Source of the DNA: Stenotrophomonas maltophilia
GTDB lineage: Bacteria; Pseudomonadota; Gammaproteobacteria; Xanthomonadales; Xanthomonadaceae
Direction of reading: 5' to 3'
NCBI RefSeq assembly: GCF_039555535.1
Contig: NZ_CP154630.1
Span: 3,919,001 to 3,983,000, forward strand
DNA: 64,000 nucleotides
Shown: positions 1 through 8,333 of the stretch, in pieces
Layout: each line of letters starts with the position of its first letter
Position numbering within the stretch: the stretch's first letter is position 1
The notes under the pieces: generated by a model
Seen by the model: only the letters and a program-made list of their open reading frames with translations
The model's database searches: none
What the model was told of the DNA's origin: nothing
Translations under genes and position numbers: made by a program

Positions 1-2714
1 CAACCAGCCGACGCATCCTCGCTGAACTCATCGTAGCCGACCTGCAGGAAACGACTACCCTGCTCCATCTGCTCGATCCGGGCATTGGTGGCAAACAACT
101 GCCCACCATTCACCGCATCCGTACTGGCAGCCGAGCTGATATCCCCCGGACCAACGCCTTTCACCACAGCACCTTCAAGGTCAACCAGGGTCCGGTCAGC
201 ATTGAACTTCACCACGCCTTCCAGATCCGGTTCGAAGCCATCGAACTCGGCGCGCAGGCGGTCCAGATCCACGCGATGGCCAGCCAGACGATCAGCATGA
301 TCCACCAACTGCAGATCCTGGGCCTCGTTCCGCGCCTCTGCCGAGCCTACGCGCTCGTTGGTGGCAAACAGCTGCTGACCGGTCACCGCATCGGTGCTCG
401 ATGCGCCCAGGATGCCGTTGGCGACACTCTGGATGCGGCGGCGCGCACCATTCTTGTTGGACACGTCCAGTACGGTGCCGGTGTTCTCGGCGCCCAGGCG
501 GACCTGGCCACTGGCCGACACCTGCCCGATCAGACCGGCCACCGTACCCACCTGGCTGATGGCGCTGTCGGCCGCCGTCTTCGCGGCAGTTGCCGTGGAC
601 TGTGCGGTGGTCACCGCCGTGTTGGTGGCATGCAGCTGCTGGCCAGTCACGGCATCGGTGCTGGATGCACTGAGCGTGGCATTGGCCACGTTGCTGATGC
701 GGCGGGCAGCACCATTCTTGTTGGCTACATCCAGCACGGTGCCGGTGTTCTGCGCACCCAGGCGCACATTGCCGCTGGCCGATACCTGCCCGACCAGACC
801 GGCCACGGTGGTCACCTGACCAAGGGCATTGTCGGCGGCCGCCTTGGCCGCGGTAGCGGTGCTACTCACGCTGGTCAGTGTGGTGTTTGTCGCGTGCAGC
901 TGCTTGCCGGTAACGGCATCGCTGCTGGTTGCGCTGAGGGTGCCATCGTTGACATTCACAATGCGGCGCTTGACCGTGTCGTTGCCGACCGAAATCTGAT
1001 TCACACCGGTGGTTCGCGAGTTGCTGCCGAGCGCAACGCTGCCGGCAAAGCTGGACACCGCGTCGTCACCCAGCGCAACCGCATTCGATGCGGAGGCCAT
1101 GGCGTCCATGCCCATGGCAATGGAGCGATTACTCAACGCCCTCGCGCGATAGCCGATGGCCGTGGCTGCATTCGCACTCCAACTGCCTGAGCCGATCGAA
1201 GTTGCCCCAACACCATTGTTGTTCTCGCCATCGGCACCTACGCCCGCCCGTGCCTTCGGCCCCAGAGCGATACTGTCACGGCTGTAGGCAGCGGCGTTGG
1301 TTCCCAGGGCAACTGCAGCCGAATCGCCAGTGCCACCGGCCAAGGCCGAACGGCCGAGCGCCAGCGCCTGCGCATCCACGCGCGCCGCGACAGTGTCCGC
1401 CGCGCCCTTCGCTGCCGTTGCCGTGGTCTGCGCCGTGGTCACCGCAGTGTTGGTGGCATGCAGCTGCTTGCCGGTGACTGCTTCGGTGCTGGTGGTGCTG
1501 AGGGTGGCGTCGGCCACCCCGGTCAGCTTGCGGTTGGCGTTGGACTTGTTGCGGATGTCCAGTTGGGTGCCGGTGTTGTCACCGCCCACGCGTACGGCAC
1601 TGCTGGCCGAGGTCTGGGTGACCAGTCGCGTGTTGACCAGTGCCTGGTCGGCAGCGGTCTTTGCGGCATTGGCCGTATTGGTCGCGGTGGTGACGTTCTG
1701 GTTGGTCGCGTAGAGCTGCTGGCCAGTTACCGCATCGGTACTGGTGGTGGACAAACGCGCGTCTGCCACGTTGACGACTCTGCGCTTGGTGCTGCTGCTA
1801 CCCACCGATACCGAATTTGATTCGGTCGCCTCTGAGTTGATACCCAGCGCAACCGAGCCGGTTGCGAGTGCCTTGGCATGGTGCCCCAATGCGACGCCAT
1901 TGTATTCCGCGCGAGCATTGCCGCCGAGGGCAACGGCGCCGGAGTATCCGGCTGTGCCCGCGAAGGCATTGCCGCCGATCGCGACACGTGAGGTGCCAGC
2001 CTGACTTTCCACGGTACGAGCACCACTACCGAATGCCATCGAATTGAGGCCGTACGCGCGCGCATCATTTCCTACAACCGTAGTACCGATACCGTTGCCA
2101 ATAGCCGTGGCGCCGATGATGGTGCTGTATCCAGCAAGTGCCTTGGCGTCGTATCCAAATACAGAAGTGAAGTCACCACGAACATTGATACCGTGTCCGA
2201 AGGACGTGGAGTAGTGGCCGCTCACGTCGATGGCAACGCCGGTGTGCAGAACGTCTTTTGAGCTATAGTTCACTTTGCTCCCTACGAAGTTTTCAATGGA
2301 CCCGTAGGAAGGTGTACACCGGTAGTAGGTCCCGCCCAGGTCCCCGTCACAGGATTCGTTGAACATGGCATAGCCACCGAGGGTGGATCCATTGGCCATC
2401 GGCATCTGGCCCATTACACCTACCCTGGATTCATACCCCGCATGTGCCGCCGAGCGCATCGCCTCCTGCATGGCAAGCTGGGTGGCGGGTGCCCCCAGGT
2501 CATTGCCTACGATTTCCAGTGGCGCCTCGCCATCTTCATTTTCGCTGCCACGCTCCGATGCAACAGACAGCAGGGGTGTGCCAAGCAGCATCAGCAGCAC
2601 GCTGGCCAGTGCGCGCGGGCCAGCAGCACGCTTGCCACGCGCCGCGGCCAACTCACTGGCCACCACCCAGCACTGCCGCGCAGTGCACCAGATACGACGA
2701 TAGATCCTGTTCAT
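1..2714 (-). CDS. YadA-like trimeric autotransporter adhesin, partial (C-terminus outside window)
   Basis: Trimeric autotransporter adhesin (type Vc secretion) that reads leftwards and runs off the window, so about 904 N-terminal residues are seen and the C-terminal beta-barrel anchor is not. The start at 2714 has AAGGAG seven bases upstream. Residues 1-28 (MNRIYRRIWCTARQCW...) are the extended signal peptide region of large autotransporters, followed by a hydrophobic core (VLLMLLGTPLLSVAS). Head repeats of the type VALG/AIGGNA lie at about residues 170-310. At least six neck motifs of the form (T/S)(D/E)AV(T/N)G(Q/K/G)QLxATN are encoded near 1731, 1478, 911, 645, 380 and 110, mostly 253-270 bp apart, so the stalk is made of near-identical DNA repeats that could recombine. 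It lies downstream of the pilus operon, separated by a terminator. The family role is adhesion to host or abiotic surfaces; the ligand here is unknown. Confidence 0.9.
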   Translation of the reverse strand, partial: MNRIYRRIWCTARQCWVVASELAAARGKRAAGPRALASVLLMLLGTPLLSVASERGSENEDGEAPLEIVGNDLGAPATQLAMQEAMRSAAHAGYESRVGVMGQMPMANGSTLGGYAMFNESCDGDLGGTYYRCTPSYGSIENFVGSKVNYSSKDVLHTGVAIDVSGHYSTSFGHGINVRGDFTSVFGYDAKALAGYSTIIGATAIGNGIGTTVVGNDARAYGLNSMAFGSGARTVESQAGTSRVAIGGNAFAGTAGYSGAVALGGNARAEYNGVALGHHAKALATGSVALGINSEATESNSVSVGSSSTKRRVVNVADARLSTTSTDAVTGQQLYATNQNVTTATNTANAAKTAADQALVNTRLVTQTSASSAVRVGGDNTGTQLDIRNKSNANRKLTGVADATLSTTSTEAVTGKQLHATNTAVTTAQTTATAAKGAADTVAARVDAQALALGRSALAGGTGDSAAVALGTNAAAYSRDSIALGPKARAGVGADGENNNGVGATSIGSGSWSANAATAIGYRARALSNRSIAMGMDAMASASNAVALGDDAVSSFAGSVALGSNSRTTGVNQISVGNDTVKRRIVNVNDGTLSATSSDAVTGKQLHATNTTLTSVSSTATAAKAAADNALGQVTTVAGLVGQVSASGNVRLGAQNTGTVLDVANKNGAARRISNVANATLSASSTDAVTGQQLHATNTAVTTAQSTATAAKTAADSAISQVGTVAGLIGQVSASGQVRLGAENTGTVLDVSNKNGARRRIQSVANGILGASSTDAVTGQQLFATNERVGSAEARNEAQDLQLVDHADRLAGHRVDLDRLRAEFDGFEPDLEGVVKFNADRTLVDLEGAVVKGVGPGDISSAASTDAVNGGQLFATNARIEQMEQGSRFLQVGYDEFSEDASAG

Positions 2715-2736
2715 GGTGTCTCCTTAACAACCAAGG

Positions 2737-2772
2737 GAAAAGAAGCCCGTCGCAGCGCGCTGCCGCGACGGG
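2737..2772 (-). terminator. Rho-independent terminator of the pilus operon
   Basis: On the minus strand CCCGTCGC (2765-2772) and GCGACGGG (2746-2753) can pair around an 11-base loop and are followed by CTTCTTTTCC. It lies between the chaperone stop (2782) and the adhesin start (2714), so it should separate the two transcripts. Confidence 0.55.
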
Positions 2773-2781
2773 GCGAGCGCT

Positions 2782-3480
2782 TCAGAGCGCGAGGGCCTGC
2801 ACGTGTTCGCGATAGCCATCGCGGGTCAACCGATAGCGCAGCTGCAGGCGATGGCCGGGCTTCGGGGTAAAGGGCAATTGCAGGGACGCACCGGGGTAGA
2901 GGCTGCGTGAGACGTCATGGGCGGTGCAGGCGCCGGCCGCATCGCAGTCGGCCACGCTGGTCAGGCCCACGCGCAGGGTTCCGGTATTGACCAGGCTGTT
3001 GCCCTGCACGCGCACGTCCACATGCCCGTTGGCCGGCACCACGTTCACCAGCGCCCCCCAGATCAGGCTCATGCCCACGGCAGCGCGGGTGGCCGGATCG
3101 TCCGGCTCGGCATCATCAGGACCGCGCACACCTTCGAAGTACACGCGGTAGGCGGTCTCCTTCTCCACCGGCTGCAGCGGAATGATCCGGATCAGGCGAT
3201 TGCCGCCACCGGCCAGGGCGAACTTGCCCGGGGTGATGGCAATGGCCGCGTCGGCTGGCTCGATCTCGATTTCCTGCTCGTCGCTACTGGCCGGATCGTC
3301 GATGCGGCGAACAGTGGCCTGCACGTATTGCGCCGTGGTGGATTGCGAGTACACGCGGATCTGCGCGCCCTTCCGGGCCTCGACCGAGGTACGCATCGGA
3401 TGCACGGTGAGGTTGGCGTGGGCGGGCGCGGCTGCAAGCAGCAGCGCGCAGGTGAACAGGCAGGACAAGGCGGGATGCAT
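2782..3480 (-). CDS. CS1/alpha-type fimbrial periplasmic chaperone
   Basis: Periplasmic chaperone of a chaperone-usher pilus, 232 aa. It would bind pilin subunits after Sec export and pass them to the usher. The start at 3480 (MHPALSCLFTCALLL) is chosen over upstream ATGs because GGAG lies six bases before it and it gives a clean signal peptide cleaved near AHA-N at about residue 22. The mature part has an immunoglobulin-like pattern (LTVHPMRTSVEARKGAQIRVYS, ANGHVDVRV) and a Cys pair (CDAAGAC) near residue 180. It is the last gene of the order pilin-usher-adhesin-chaperone and overlaps the annotated end of the adhesin gene by a few codons only upstream of the chosen start. The family assignment rests on operon context as much as on the protein itself. 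Confidence 0.8.
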   Translation of the reverse strand: MHPALSCLFTCALLLAAAPAHANLTVHPMRTSVEARKGAQIRVYSQSTTAQYVQATVRRIDDPASSDEQEIEIEPADAAIAITPGKFALAGGGNRLIRIIPLQPVEKETAYRVYFEGVRGPDDAEPDDPATRAAVGMSLIWGALVNVVPANGHVDVRVQGNSLVNTGTLRVGLTSVADCDAAGACTAHDVSRSLYPGASLQLPFTPKPGHRLQLRYRLTRDGYREHVQALAL

Positions 3481-3497
3481 AGTGAGCTCCATCGACG

Positions 3498-4631
3498 TCA
3501 CGGGCGGGAGGTAGGCAGGCGCAGTTCGACCTTCAGATCGCCCTGGTAGGCACCAGAACGTTTCTCGTCGATGGGTACGCGTGGGGTATCGAGGGTGAGT
3601 GGCGTGGGTACGCAGAACACCGGCTGCGACATCCCTGGCAACATCACCAGGCGCAGCCGCGCCGTATCGATGTTGCGCAGTTGTTCTTCCACCCCGTTGC
3701 GCAATGGAATGCGCGCGCCGTTGTGGTCGAGGGTGACGGTGTAGTCCATGCGTTGGCTGTCACCGCCGGCACCGTCGGTATGCCAGACCGAATAGCCGGT
3801 GGGCCCCGGAGGGCGCGTGCCGCTGTCGCGCACGGTGACCCCCAGGTACTCGCTCTGCGAACCCAGGCCGTCGTACAGGCACATGTCCAGATGCGCACGG
3901 CCACCCACGGTTCGGGCAATGGGGTCGTAGCTGAGATTGAGGCCTACGGTGGGCGCGGCTTCCTGGAACTCGGGCAGGTAGATGGAGACCGCGTCGTAGT
4001 CGGTGATGGTGAGTGTGAAGCGGTAGGTGTACGTGGCGAGGTTGCGGGCGTCGGGGGTGTTCGCGCGGAGTTCGAGCGTCGCGGTCCAGATGCCGGCGAC
4101 GAGTTTCTCAAGCTCGGTTGCGAAGAGAGCGATCTGCGCGCCAGTACCCACTGCAGAATCAGTCGAACATTCTGGCGCGAACGTCGACCACGGCGCCCGG
4201 ATACCTTCCTGCCAGAAGTCACCAAGACAGGACCGCCCACTGAGTGCCCTCTCGAGTCCAGCCTGCAAGCCGAGCTCGACGCGCATGTTTGATCTCGCCT
4301 CAACGAACTCAAGCGGTATGGCTCTTGTCCCCAGCAGAATATCGAGGAAGCCCTCCACCGGGCACCGCCCCCTCTCCGCGCTACTATCCGAAACACACGT
4401 CAGATGCAGCTCGCCATAGCGCTTACCCGGATCCACATGGTCGTACGCCAGCAGCGTGCGCGGCGGCATCAACACGATGTCCCCCGGCATCGCAGACCGA
4501 TCCCAACTCATCACGATGTCGCGATGCTCATCGGTCGGATGCGTTTCCGGTGGCCGCTGTGCCATCGCCTGCGGCACCACCAGCACCAGCGCACTGAACA
4601 GCATCAGCCACCACCACAGCCACCGGCTCAT
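3498..4631 (-). CDS. CS1-type pilus tip adhesin / minor subunit (CblD/CfaE-like)
   Basis: Predicted minor pilin or tip adhesin of the alpha-fimbrial operon, 377 aa. The start at 4631 (MSRWLWWWLMLFSALVLVVPQAMA) gives a signal peptide of about 24 residues, and its ATGA overlaps the usher stop (4628-4630), which suggests translational coupling. An upstream in-frame start would add an unlikely Arg/Pro/Ala-rich extension inside the usher gene. The mature protein contains several Cys residues (LTCVSDSSAERGRCPVEG, SCLGDF, FAPECS, LDMCLYDG, VFCVPTP) that could form disulfides in the periplasm. The length fits two-domain tip adhesins of the CS1/CFA/I and cable pilus families. I assign it by position between usher and chaperone, size and signal peptide; sequence similarity to CblD/CfaE was not tested. 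Confidence 0.7.
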   Translation of the reverse strand: MSRWLWWWLMLFSALVLVVPQAMAQRPPETHPTDEHRDIVMSWDRSAMPGDIVLMPPRTLLAYDHVDPGKRYGELHLTCVSDSSAERGRCPVEGFLDILLGTRAIPLEFVEARSNMRVELGLQAGLERALSGRSCLGDFWQEGIRAPWSTFAPECSTDSAVGTGAQIALFATELEKLVAGIWTATLELRANTPDARNLATYTYRFTLTITDYDAVSIYLPEFQEAAPTVGLNLSYDPIARTVGGRAHLDMCLYDGLGSQSEYLGVTVRDSGTRPPGPTGYSVWHTDGAGGDSQRMDYTVTLDHNGARIPLRNGVEEQLRNIDTARLRLVMLPGMSQPVFCVPTPLTLDTPRVPIDEKRSGAYQGDLKVELRLPTSRP

Positions 4632-7348
4632 CGCGCACCTCCCGCGGCAGCCTGCTGGCTGCTGGCGATCAACGCCTTTTCCTGCAGCAACCGCGTCACC
4701 CGCGCCTGCTGGCGGATGTCCGCCGGCAGCTGCGCCACGTTCAGCGGTTCGCACTGCACGGCACCCACCAGCAGCACTACCTGGCGGCGCTCGCGCACCT
4801 GCAGCGGGCATTGCAGCAGGCGGTCGTCCTGCAGCAGGTACAGCACCGCTTCGCGGCGCGGGAAGTCGGCCACGAAGCCGCCGTTGCTGCCGGTGCCCGG
4901 CACCGGTGCGTTGAGGATGCGGGCACCGCGCAGCGGCGTGCCGGCCAGGTCGTGCGCATTGCCGATGAAGGTGTAGGTCACTTCAATCGGTACCGGCATG
5001 CGCAGCAGCTTGCCGGGCGGCAGGAACAGCGGGCGCGCGCCGCCCACGCCGGTCACGCGGATGGAGGCGATGCTGTCCAGTGCGCTGGCATCCTGCACTT
5101 CGGCACGATGCGACTGGTACGCCGACACCGGCAGCAGCCGGCGGTCGCCCAGCTTCAGGCGCTGGCGGCGCAGGCCGCCCACCTGCAGTTCGGCGGCCAC
5201 GCCGGTCAGTTCCAGGTCGTCGGTGCCATCCACCTGCACGGCCAGGCCTGCATCGGCGCCCAGGCCGCCGCCCCAGTACAGGCCGCGCGAACCGAGCGCC
5301 ACGCCGGAACTGTGGGTGGCGCTGTAGGCCAGCTCATCGCGCCCGCGCTGCTGGTAGTGCGACACGGTGGCGCCGGTGTGGCCGATGCGGTTCTGCAGCT
5401 GCCCGCTGAGCGTGGCGCTGTAGCGGTCGCTGTTGTTGCCGCGCAGTTCGGCGGACAGTTCGCGGAACTGGTCGTCGTGATCCTGGCGCAGGCTCTGTGC
5501 CACGCTGTAGGTCACATCCGGGCGCTGGTGCCGCGGCTGGCGCAGGTCCAGCCCGTAGCGGCGCTGCGCGGTGCCGCGCTCGCCCTGCTGCAGGCGGGTG
5601 AGGGTAAGGGTGAGAAACACGCCACGGTCGCGGCTGCTGCGCAGGCTGCCGTCGTTGTGCTGCTGCCACACGCCCACGCGTGTGGAGGCGCTGAAGTCGC
5701 CCCAGCGTTCACTGCGGTTGTAGCTGGCCTGCCAGGTACGGCTGAGCTGCGGTTCGCGGCTGGGACGCGGCGCCCACGGCGGCAGCAACGGGTCCAGGCC
5801 GTACAGCGGATCGTCGATATCGCCGGGGATGCCCACGCCCTGCCGCCAGGTCTGGCGCCGGGTATAGGCCAGGTAGGCATGGCCACCGGCCACCGGCAAC
5901 GCCACCGAGGCGCTGAGCGAATCGGCGCAGCCGAGCTGGTCGCGGGCATCGTCGCGGAACTCGCAGGCCTTGCCGCGCATGCGCTGCTGGTACAGGTTCC
6001 AGGATGCGTGGCGGCGGTAGGACAGCTGGTGCTGCTGCCCGCGGCTGCCATCACTGCCCTGCATGCCGCTGAAGCTGGCGCGGATCTCCTGCGTGGCGAA
6101 CACCCGGCGCAGGTCCACGCGCAGTTCGCCATAGCTGAAGCCCGCCAGGTCGGCCACGCCAGCGGTGACGGTGGCGCTGCGGCCCAGCGGCACGCGCACA
6201 CCGGCCATGGCAGCCATCTCGCCATCGAACTGGTCGCTGCGGCGCTCGCTGCGGCGGCCGCCCTGCATGAACCACTGCACGCTGCTGTCGGCCCAGTCGC
6301 CGCCCTTGTCGAAGGGCGCTTCTTCGCTGCGTACCAGCACACCGTCTTCGTAGATGCGCAGGGTGACGGTGTAGTTGCCGAACGGGAAACGCCGCGTATC
6401 GATCTGGTTGATGCCGGCCTGCAGGTAATAGGTCTGCAGCAGGCGCTGGCCATCGAAGGCATCGACGCGGGCATCGCGCGCCAGCAGCACGGTCAGTGGC
6501 GTGGCCTGCACGGCCGCTTCGCTGTCCACGTAGGCCTGGGTGGTGCCGATGCGCAGGCCCTGGAAGCGGTCCAGCGGCAGCATGCTGAAACTGAAGGTGC
6601 CGCCCTGCGGGCTGGACAGGTTGCGGCGGTCCATGCGCCCGGCCTGCAGGTAGTGCTCCGGGCCGATGTCGTGCCGGTAGTAGGCGTTGTCCAGCTGGAA
6701 GTCGTGTCGCGTGCGCTGGTTGCGGTAGCGCTGGTGGCTGAAGGTCCAGTTGGCCGAGACATGGCCACGCTCGAACACCCCAAGTACGCCCGCACCCTGC
6801 GCGGCCAACGCCTGGTAATCACGGCCGCCACTGAGGTTGACCGTCTGCTGGTGCAGGAAGGCGTTTTCGGCGTTGGCGCTGACCTGGTGGTGGCGCTGCG
6901 CGGCCGGCTCGCCGGGAATCCATTGGCGGGCGACGAACAGGCGCACCGCGCCCTCGCCCTCGTCATACAGTGCGCGCACGGCGGTGGGGTCCTCCGGGGG
7001 ATCGAGATAGCCGCAACCGGCGGCGGCACCGCCGTAGCGGCAGGCCAGGTGGCTGTTGCGCGGCAGCGGCTGCGACAGCGCCGGCAGCAGCGCCGCCTGT
7101 GCCTCGGCCGGCAGCTGCAGCGCCTGCAGCGCCTCCGCAGGCGCTTCCAGCTGCACGTGGTCGAGGGTGACGCGCACGGGCATCAACCCGGTCGAACGCC
7201 CGAACAGGCGCACGTCCAGCTGCTCGGTCTGGCCTTCAACCAGATCCTCGAAGCCGGCGGGAACGCCGCGTGCCGCGACCAGCGGTGCGGACAACGACAG
7301 GGCGAGCGCGAGCGCCAGCCGGGTGACGGCGGGGGCAGAAGCTTTCAT
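4628..7348 (-). CDS. CS1/alpha-type pilus outer-membrane usher (TcfC/CfaC-like)
   Basis: Outer-membrane usher of about 906 aa that would receive chaperone-bound subunits and extrude the growing pilus. The start at 7348 (MKASAPAVTRLALALALSLSAPLVAARG) encodes a signal peptide; an ATG ten codons upstream is less likely because it precedes that signal. The body is rich in alternating Tyr/Arg/Gln beta-strand segments (QLDNAYYRHDIGPEHYLQAG, YRRHASWNLYQQRMRG), as in a large beta-barrel, with a plug-like region after about residue 300 and a small C-terminal domain. Four Cys residues occur in CRYGGAAAGCGY and CEFRDDARDQLGC. The length is like alpha-family ushers, which are slightly larger than FimD. 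The gene lies between the pilin (7399) and adhesin (4631) genes. Confidence 0.85.
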   Translation of the reverse strand: MKASAPAVTRLALALALSLSAPLVAARGVPAGFEDLVEGQTEQLDVRLFGRSTGLMPVRVTLDHVQLEAPAEALQALQLPAEAQAALLPALSQPLPRNSHLACRYGGAAAGCGYLDPPEDPTAVRALYDEGEGAVRLFVARQWIPGEPAAQRHHQVSANAENAFLHQQTVNLSGGRDYQALAAQGAGVLGVFERGHVSANWTFSHQRYRNQRTRHDFQLDNAYYRHDIGPEHYLQAGRMDRRNLSSPQGGTFSFSMLPLDRFQGLRIGTTQAYVDSEAAVQATPLTVLLARDARVDAFDGQRLLQTYYLQAGINQIDTRRFPFGNYTVTLRIYEDGVLVRSEEAPFDKGGDWADSSVQWFMQGGRRSERRSDQFDGEMAAMAGVRVPLGRSATVTAGVADLAGFSYGELRVDLRRVFATQEIRASFSGMQGSDGSRGQQHQLSYRRHASWNLYQQRMRGKACEFRDDARDQLGCADSLSASVALPVAGGHAYLAYTRRQTWRQGVGIPGDIDDPLYGLDPLLPPWAPRPSREPQLSRTWQASYNRSERWGDFSASTRVGVWQQHNDGSLRSSRDRGVFLTLTLTRLQQGERGTAQRRYGLDLRQPRHQRPDVTYSVAQSLRQDHDDQFRELSAELRGNNSDRYSATLSGQLQNRIGHTGATVSHYQQRGRDELAYSATHSSGVALGSRGLYWGGGLGADAGLAVQVDGTDDLELTGVAAELQVGGLRRQRLKLGDRRLLPVSAYQSHRAEVQDASALDSIASIRVTGVGGARPLFLPPGKLLRMPVPIEVTYTFIGNAHDLAGTPLRGARILNAPVPGTGSNGGFVADFPRREAVLYLLQDDRLLQCPLQVRERRQVVLLVGAVQCEPLNVAQLPADIRQQARVTRLLQEKALIASSQQAAAGGAR

Positions 7349-7398
7349 GGGGGCGACCAGAAGCGGCCGGCCCGACACCCGGGCCGGCGCGGGGGGAC

Positions 7399-7902
7399 TT
7401 ACGGGCTGGTGGTCTTCTGCTTCATGGCGATGCTGACCATGCCCTGGAAGCTGTCAGCCACGTCGATGGCACCCGGGGTCTTCTGCGCGATCTGCAGCGG
7501 CATGGCGACCGAAGCGCCCGGCAGTGCGCCGTCGAACAGGTCGGCGGCCAGGTAATCGGTGGCGGCCAGGCCCAGCTCGCGACTGTTGAGGCTGACCGAC
7601 AGCGGTACCGACGGCGTGCCCGGGGCATTACCGATCAGCACCGGCTCGTTGATCAGGCGCACTTCGATGTCCTTGTCGATGTCGTTGGAATAGATGCGCA
7701 CCTGCTGCGACCACGGAATCAGGCCACGGCCCGGGGCGTGGTCCAGCTTGACGGCGTCCGGCAGCGGGCTGCCATCGGCCTGCAGCAGGGCCAGGGTCGG
7801 GTCGACGTCGGCCAGGACGGTGATGTGGGTTTCGGCGGCATTCGCGGACAGCGAAGCAGTGACCAGCGCTGCAGCCAGCGCGGCCTTCTTGAGCATGTGC
7901 AT
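7399..7902 (-). CDS. CS1-type major fimbrial subunit (pilin)
   Basis: Major pilin of a CS1/alpha-type fimbria, 167 aa. The signal peptide is MHMLKKAALAAALVTASLSANA with cleavage before AETHITV. The mature part (ITVLADVDPTLALLQADGSPLP, LIPWSQQVRIYSNDIDKDIEVRL, ...DSFQGMVSIAMKQ) has the size and layout of the CFA/I-CS1-CblA pilin family, which lacks the disulfide of type 1 pilins, and indeed no Cys is present. ATG codons at 7902 and 7896 are both possible starts; GAGAGA lies before them. It is the first gene of the operon and, being the most abundant subunit, should have the main promoter upstream in the AT-richer 7970-8180 region. Confidence 0.85.
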   Translation of the reverse strand: MHMLKKAALAAALVTASLSANAAETHITVLADVDPTLALLQADGSPLPDAVKLDHAPGRGLIPWSQQVRIYSNDIDKDIEVRLINEPVLIGNAPGTPSVPLSVSLNSRELGLAATDYLAADLFDGALPGASVAMPLQIAQKTPGAIDVADSFQGMVSIAMKQKTTSP

Positions 7903-8177
7903 GGGTGTCTCTCTCGGACAGGGGGAATAGTCGAAAGCCTCCCTTCCGGCATGACCGGAAGGGAGGCGCCGCCTGCAGAGGTGGTTGCCGGCGACGGAGA
8001 GAATGTTAGAAACCCTGCGAGCCGCAGACTATTCAAGCATTCCTAAAAAGTTGAACGTTAAGAAGGATCCTAGAGGCCGTTCAATGTTTGAGGGTTATGC
8101 AATTTTCCTCATCTGCTGAATGCAAGAAACTTCATTGCAGGATGAAAAGACTTCTGGTGATGTGCTTCGGATCTGCT
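7903..8177. promoter_or_regulatory. AT-richer upstream region of the pilus operon with a 13-bp hairpin
   Basis: Gene-free stretch before the pilin. A perfect inverted repeat, GCCTCCCTTCCGG (7937-7949) with CCGGAAGGGAGGC (7955-7967) around a five-base loop, lies 35 bases upstream of the pilin start and would be in its 5' leader. The part from about 7990 to 8180 is visibly less GC-rich than the surroundings. I could not assign a -35/-10 pair with confidence. Confidence 0.45.
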
Positions 8178-8212
8178 CAAAAAGCGTCAGGCCGCGTCGC
8201 GGCGGCCTGACG
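8178..8212 (-). terminator. Rho-independent terminator after the small membrane peptide gene
   Basis: On the minus strand an 11-bp stem CGTCAGGCCGC / GCGGCCTGACG (8185-8212) is followed by CTTTTTG. It ends the transcript of the 354-aa membrane protein and the 23-aa peptide. Confidence 0.75.
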
Positions 8213-8234
8213 GGTTCCACTCAACGATGCACTC

Positions 8235-8306
8235 TCAGAAGAAGATTGCGTACAGGATCAGCAGCGGAATCGGCACGCCCAACAGCCAGAGCAGAATCAT
8301 TTTCAT
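8235..8306 (-). CDS. 23-residue hydrophobic membrane peptide
   Basis: Very short gene: MKMILLWLLGVPIPLLILYA followed by IFF and a TGA stop. The whole peptide is one hydrophobic segment with an internal VPIP kink and a basic N-terminus, as in single-pass small membrane proteins. Support for its reality: a strong AAGGAGA ribosome binding site seven bases before the ATG, a position 27 bases downstream of the membrane protein gene on the same strand, and a good terminator just behind it. It probably acts with, or in the same membrane as, its neighbour. No function can be given from sequence alone. Confidence 0.7.
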   Translation of the reverse strand: MKMILLWLLGVPIPLLILYAIFF

Positions 8307-8333
8307 GGCAGGTCTCCTTGCATGGAATGCGGG

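Noticed and set aside
4811..7555. 914-codon open frame on the plus strand across the usher
   Set aside because: It is antisense to the usher gene, has low-complexity Ala/Gly/Gln/His composition, no start signal and no family features. Such frames are common in DNA of this GC content.
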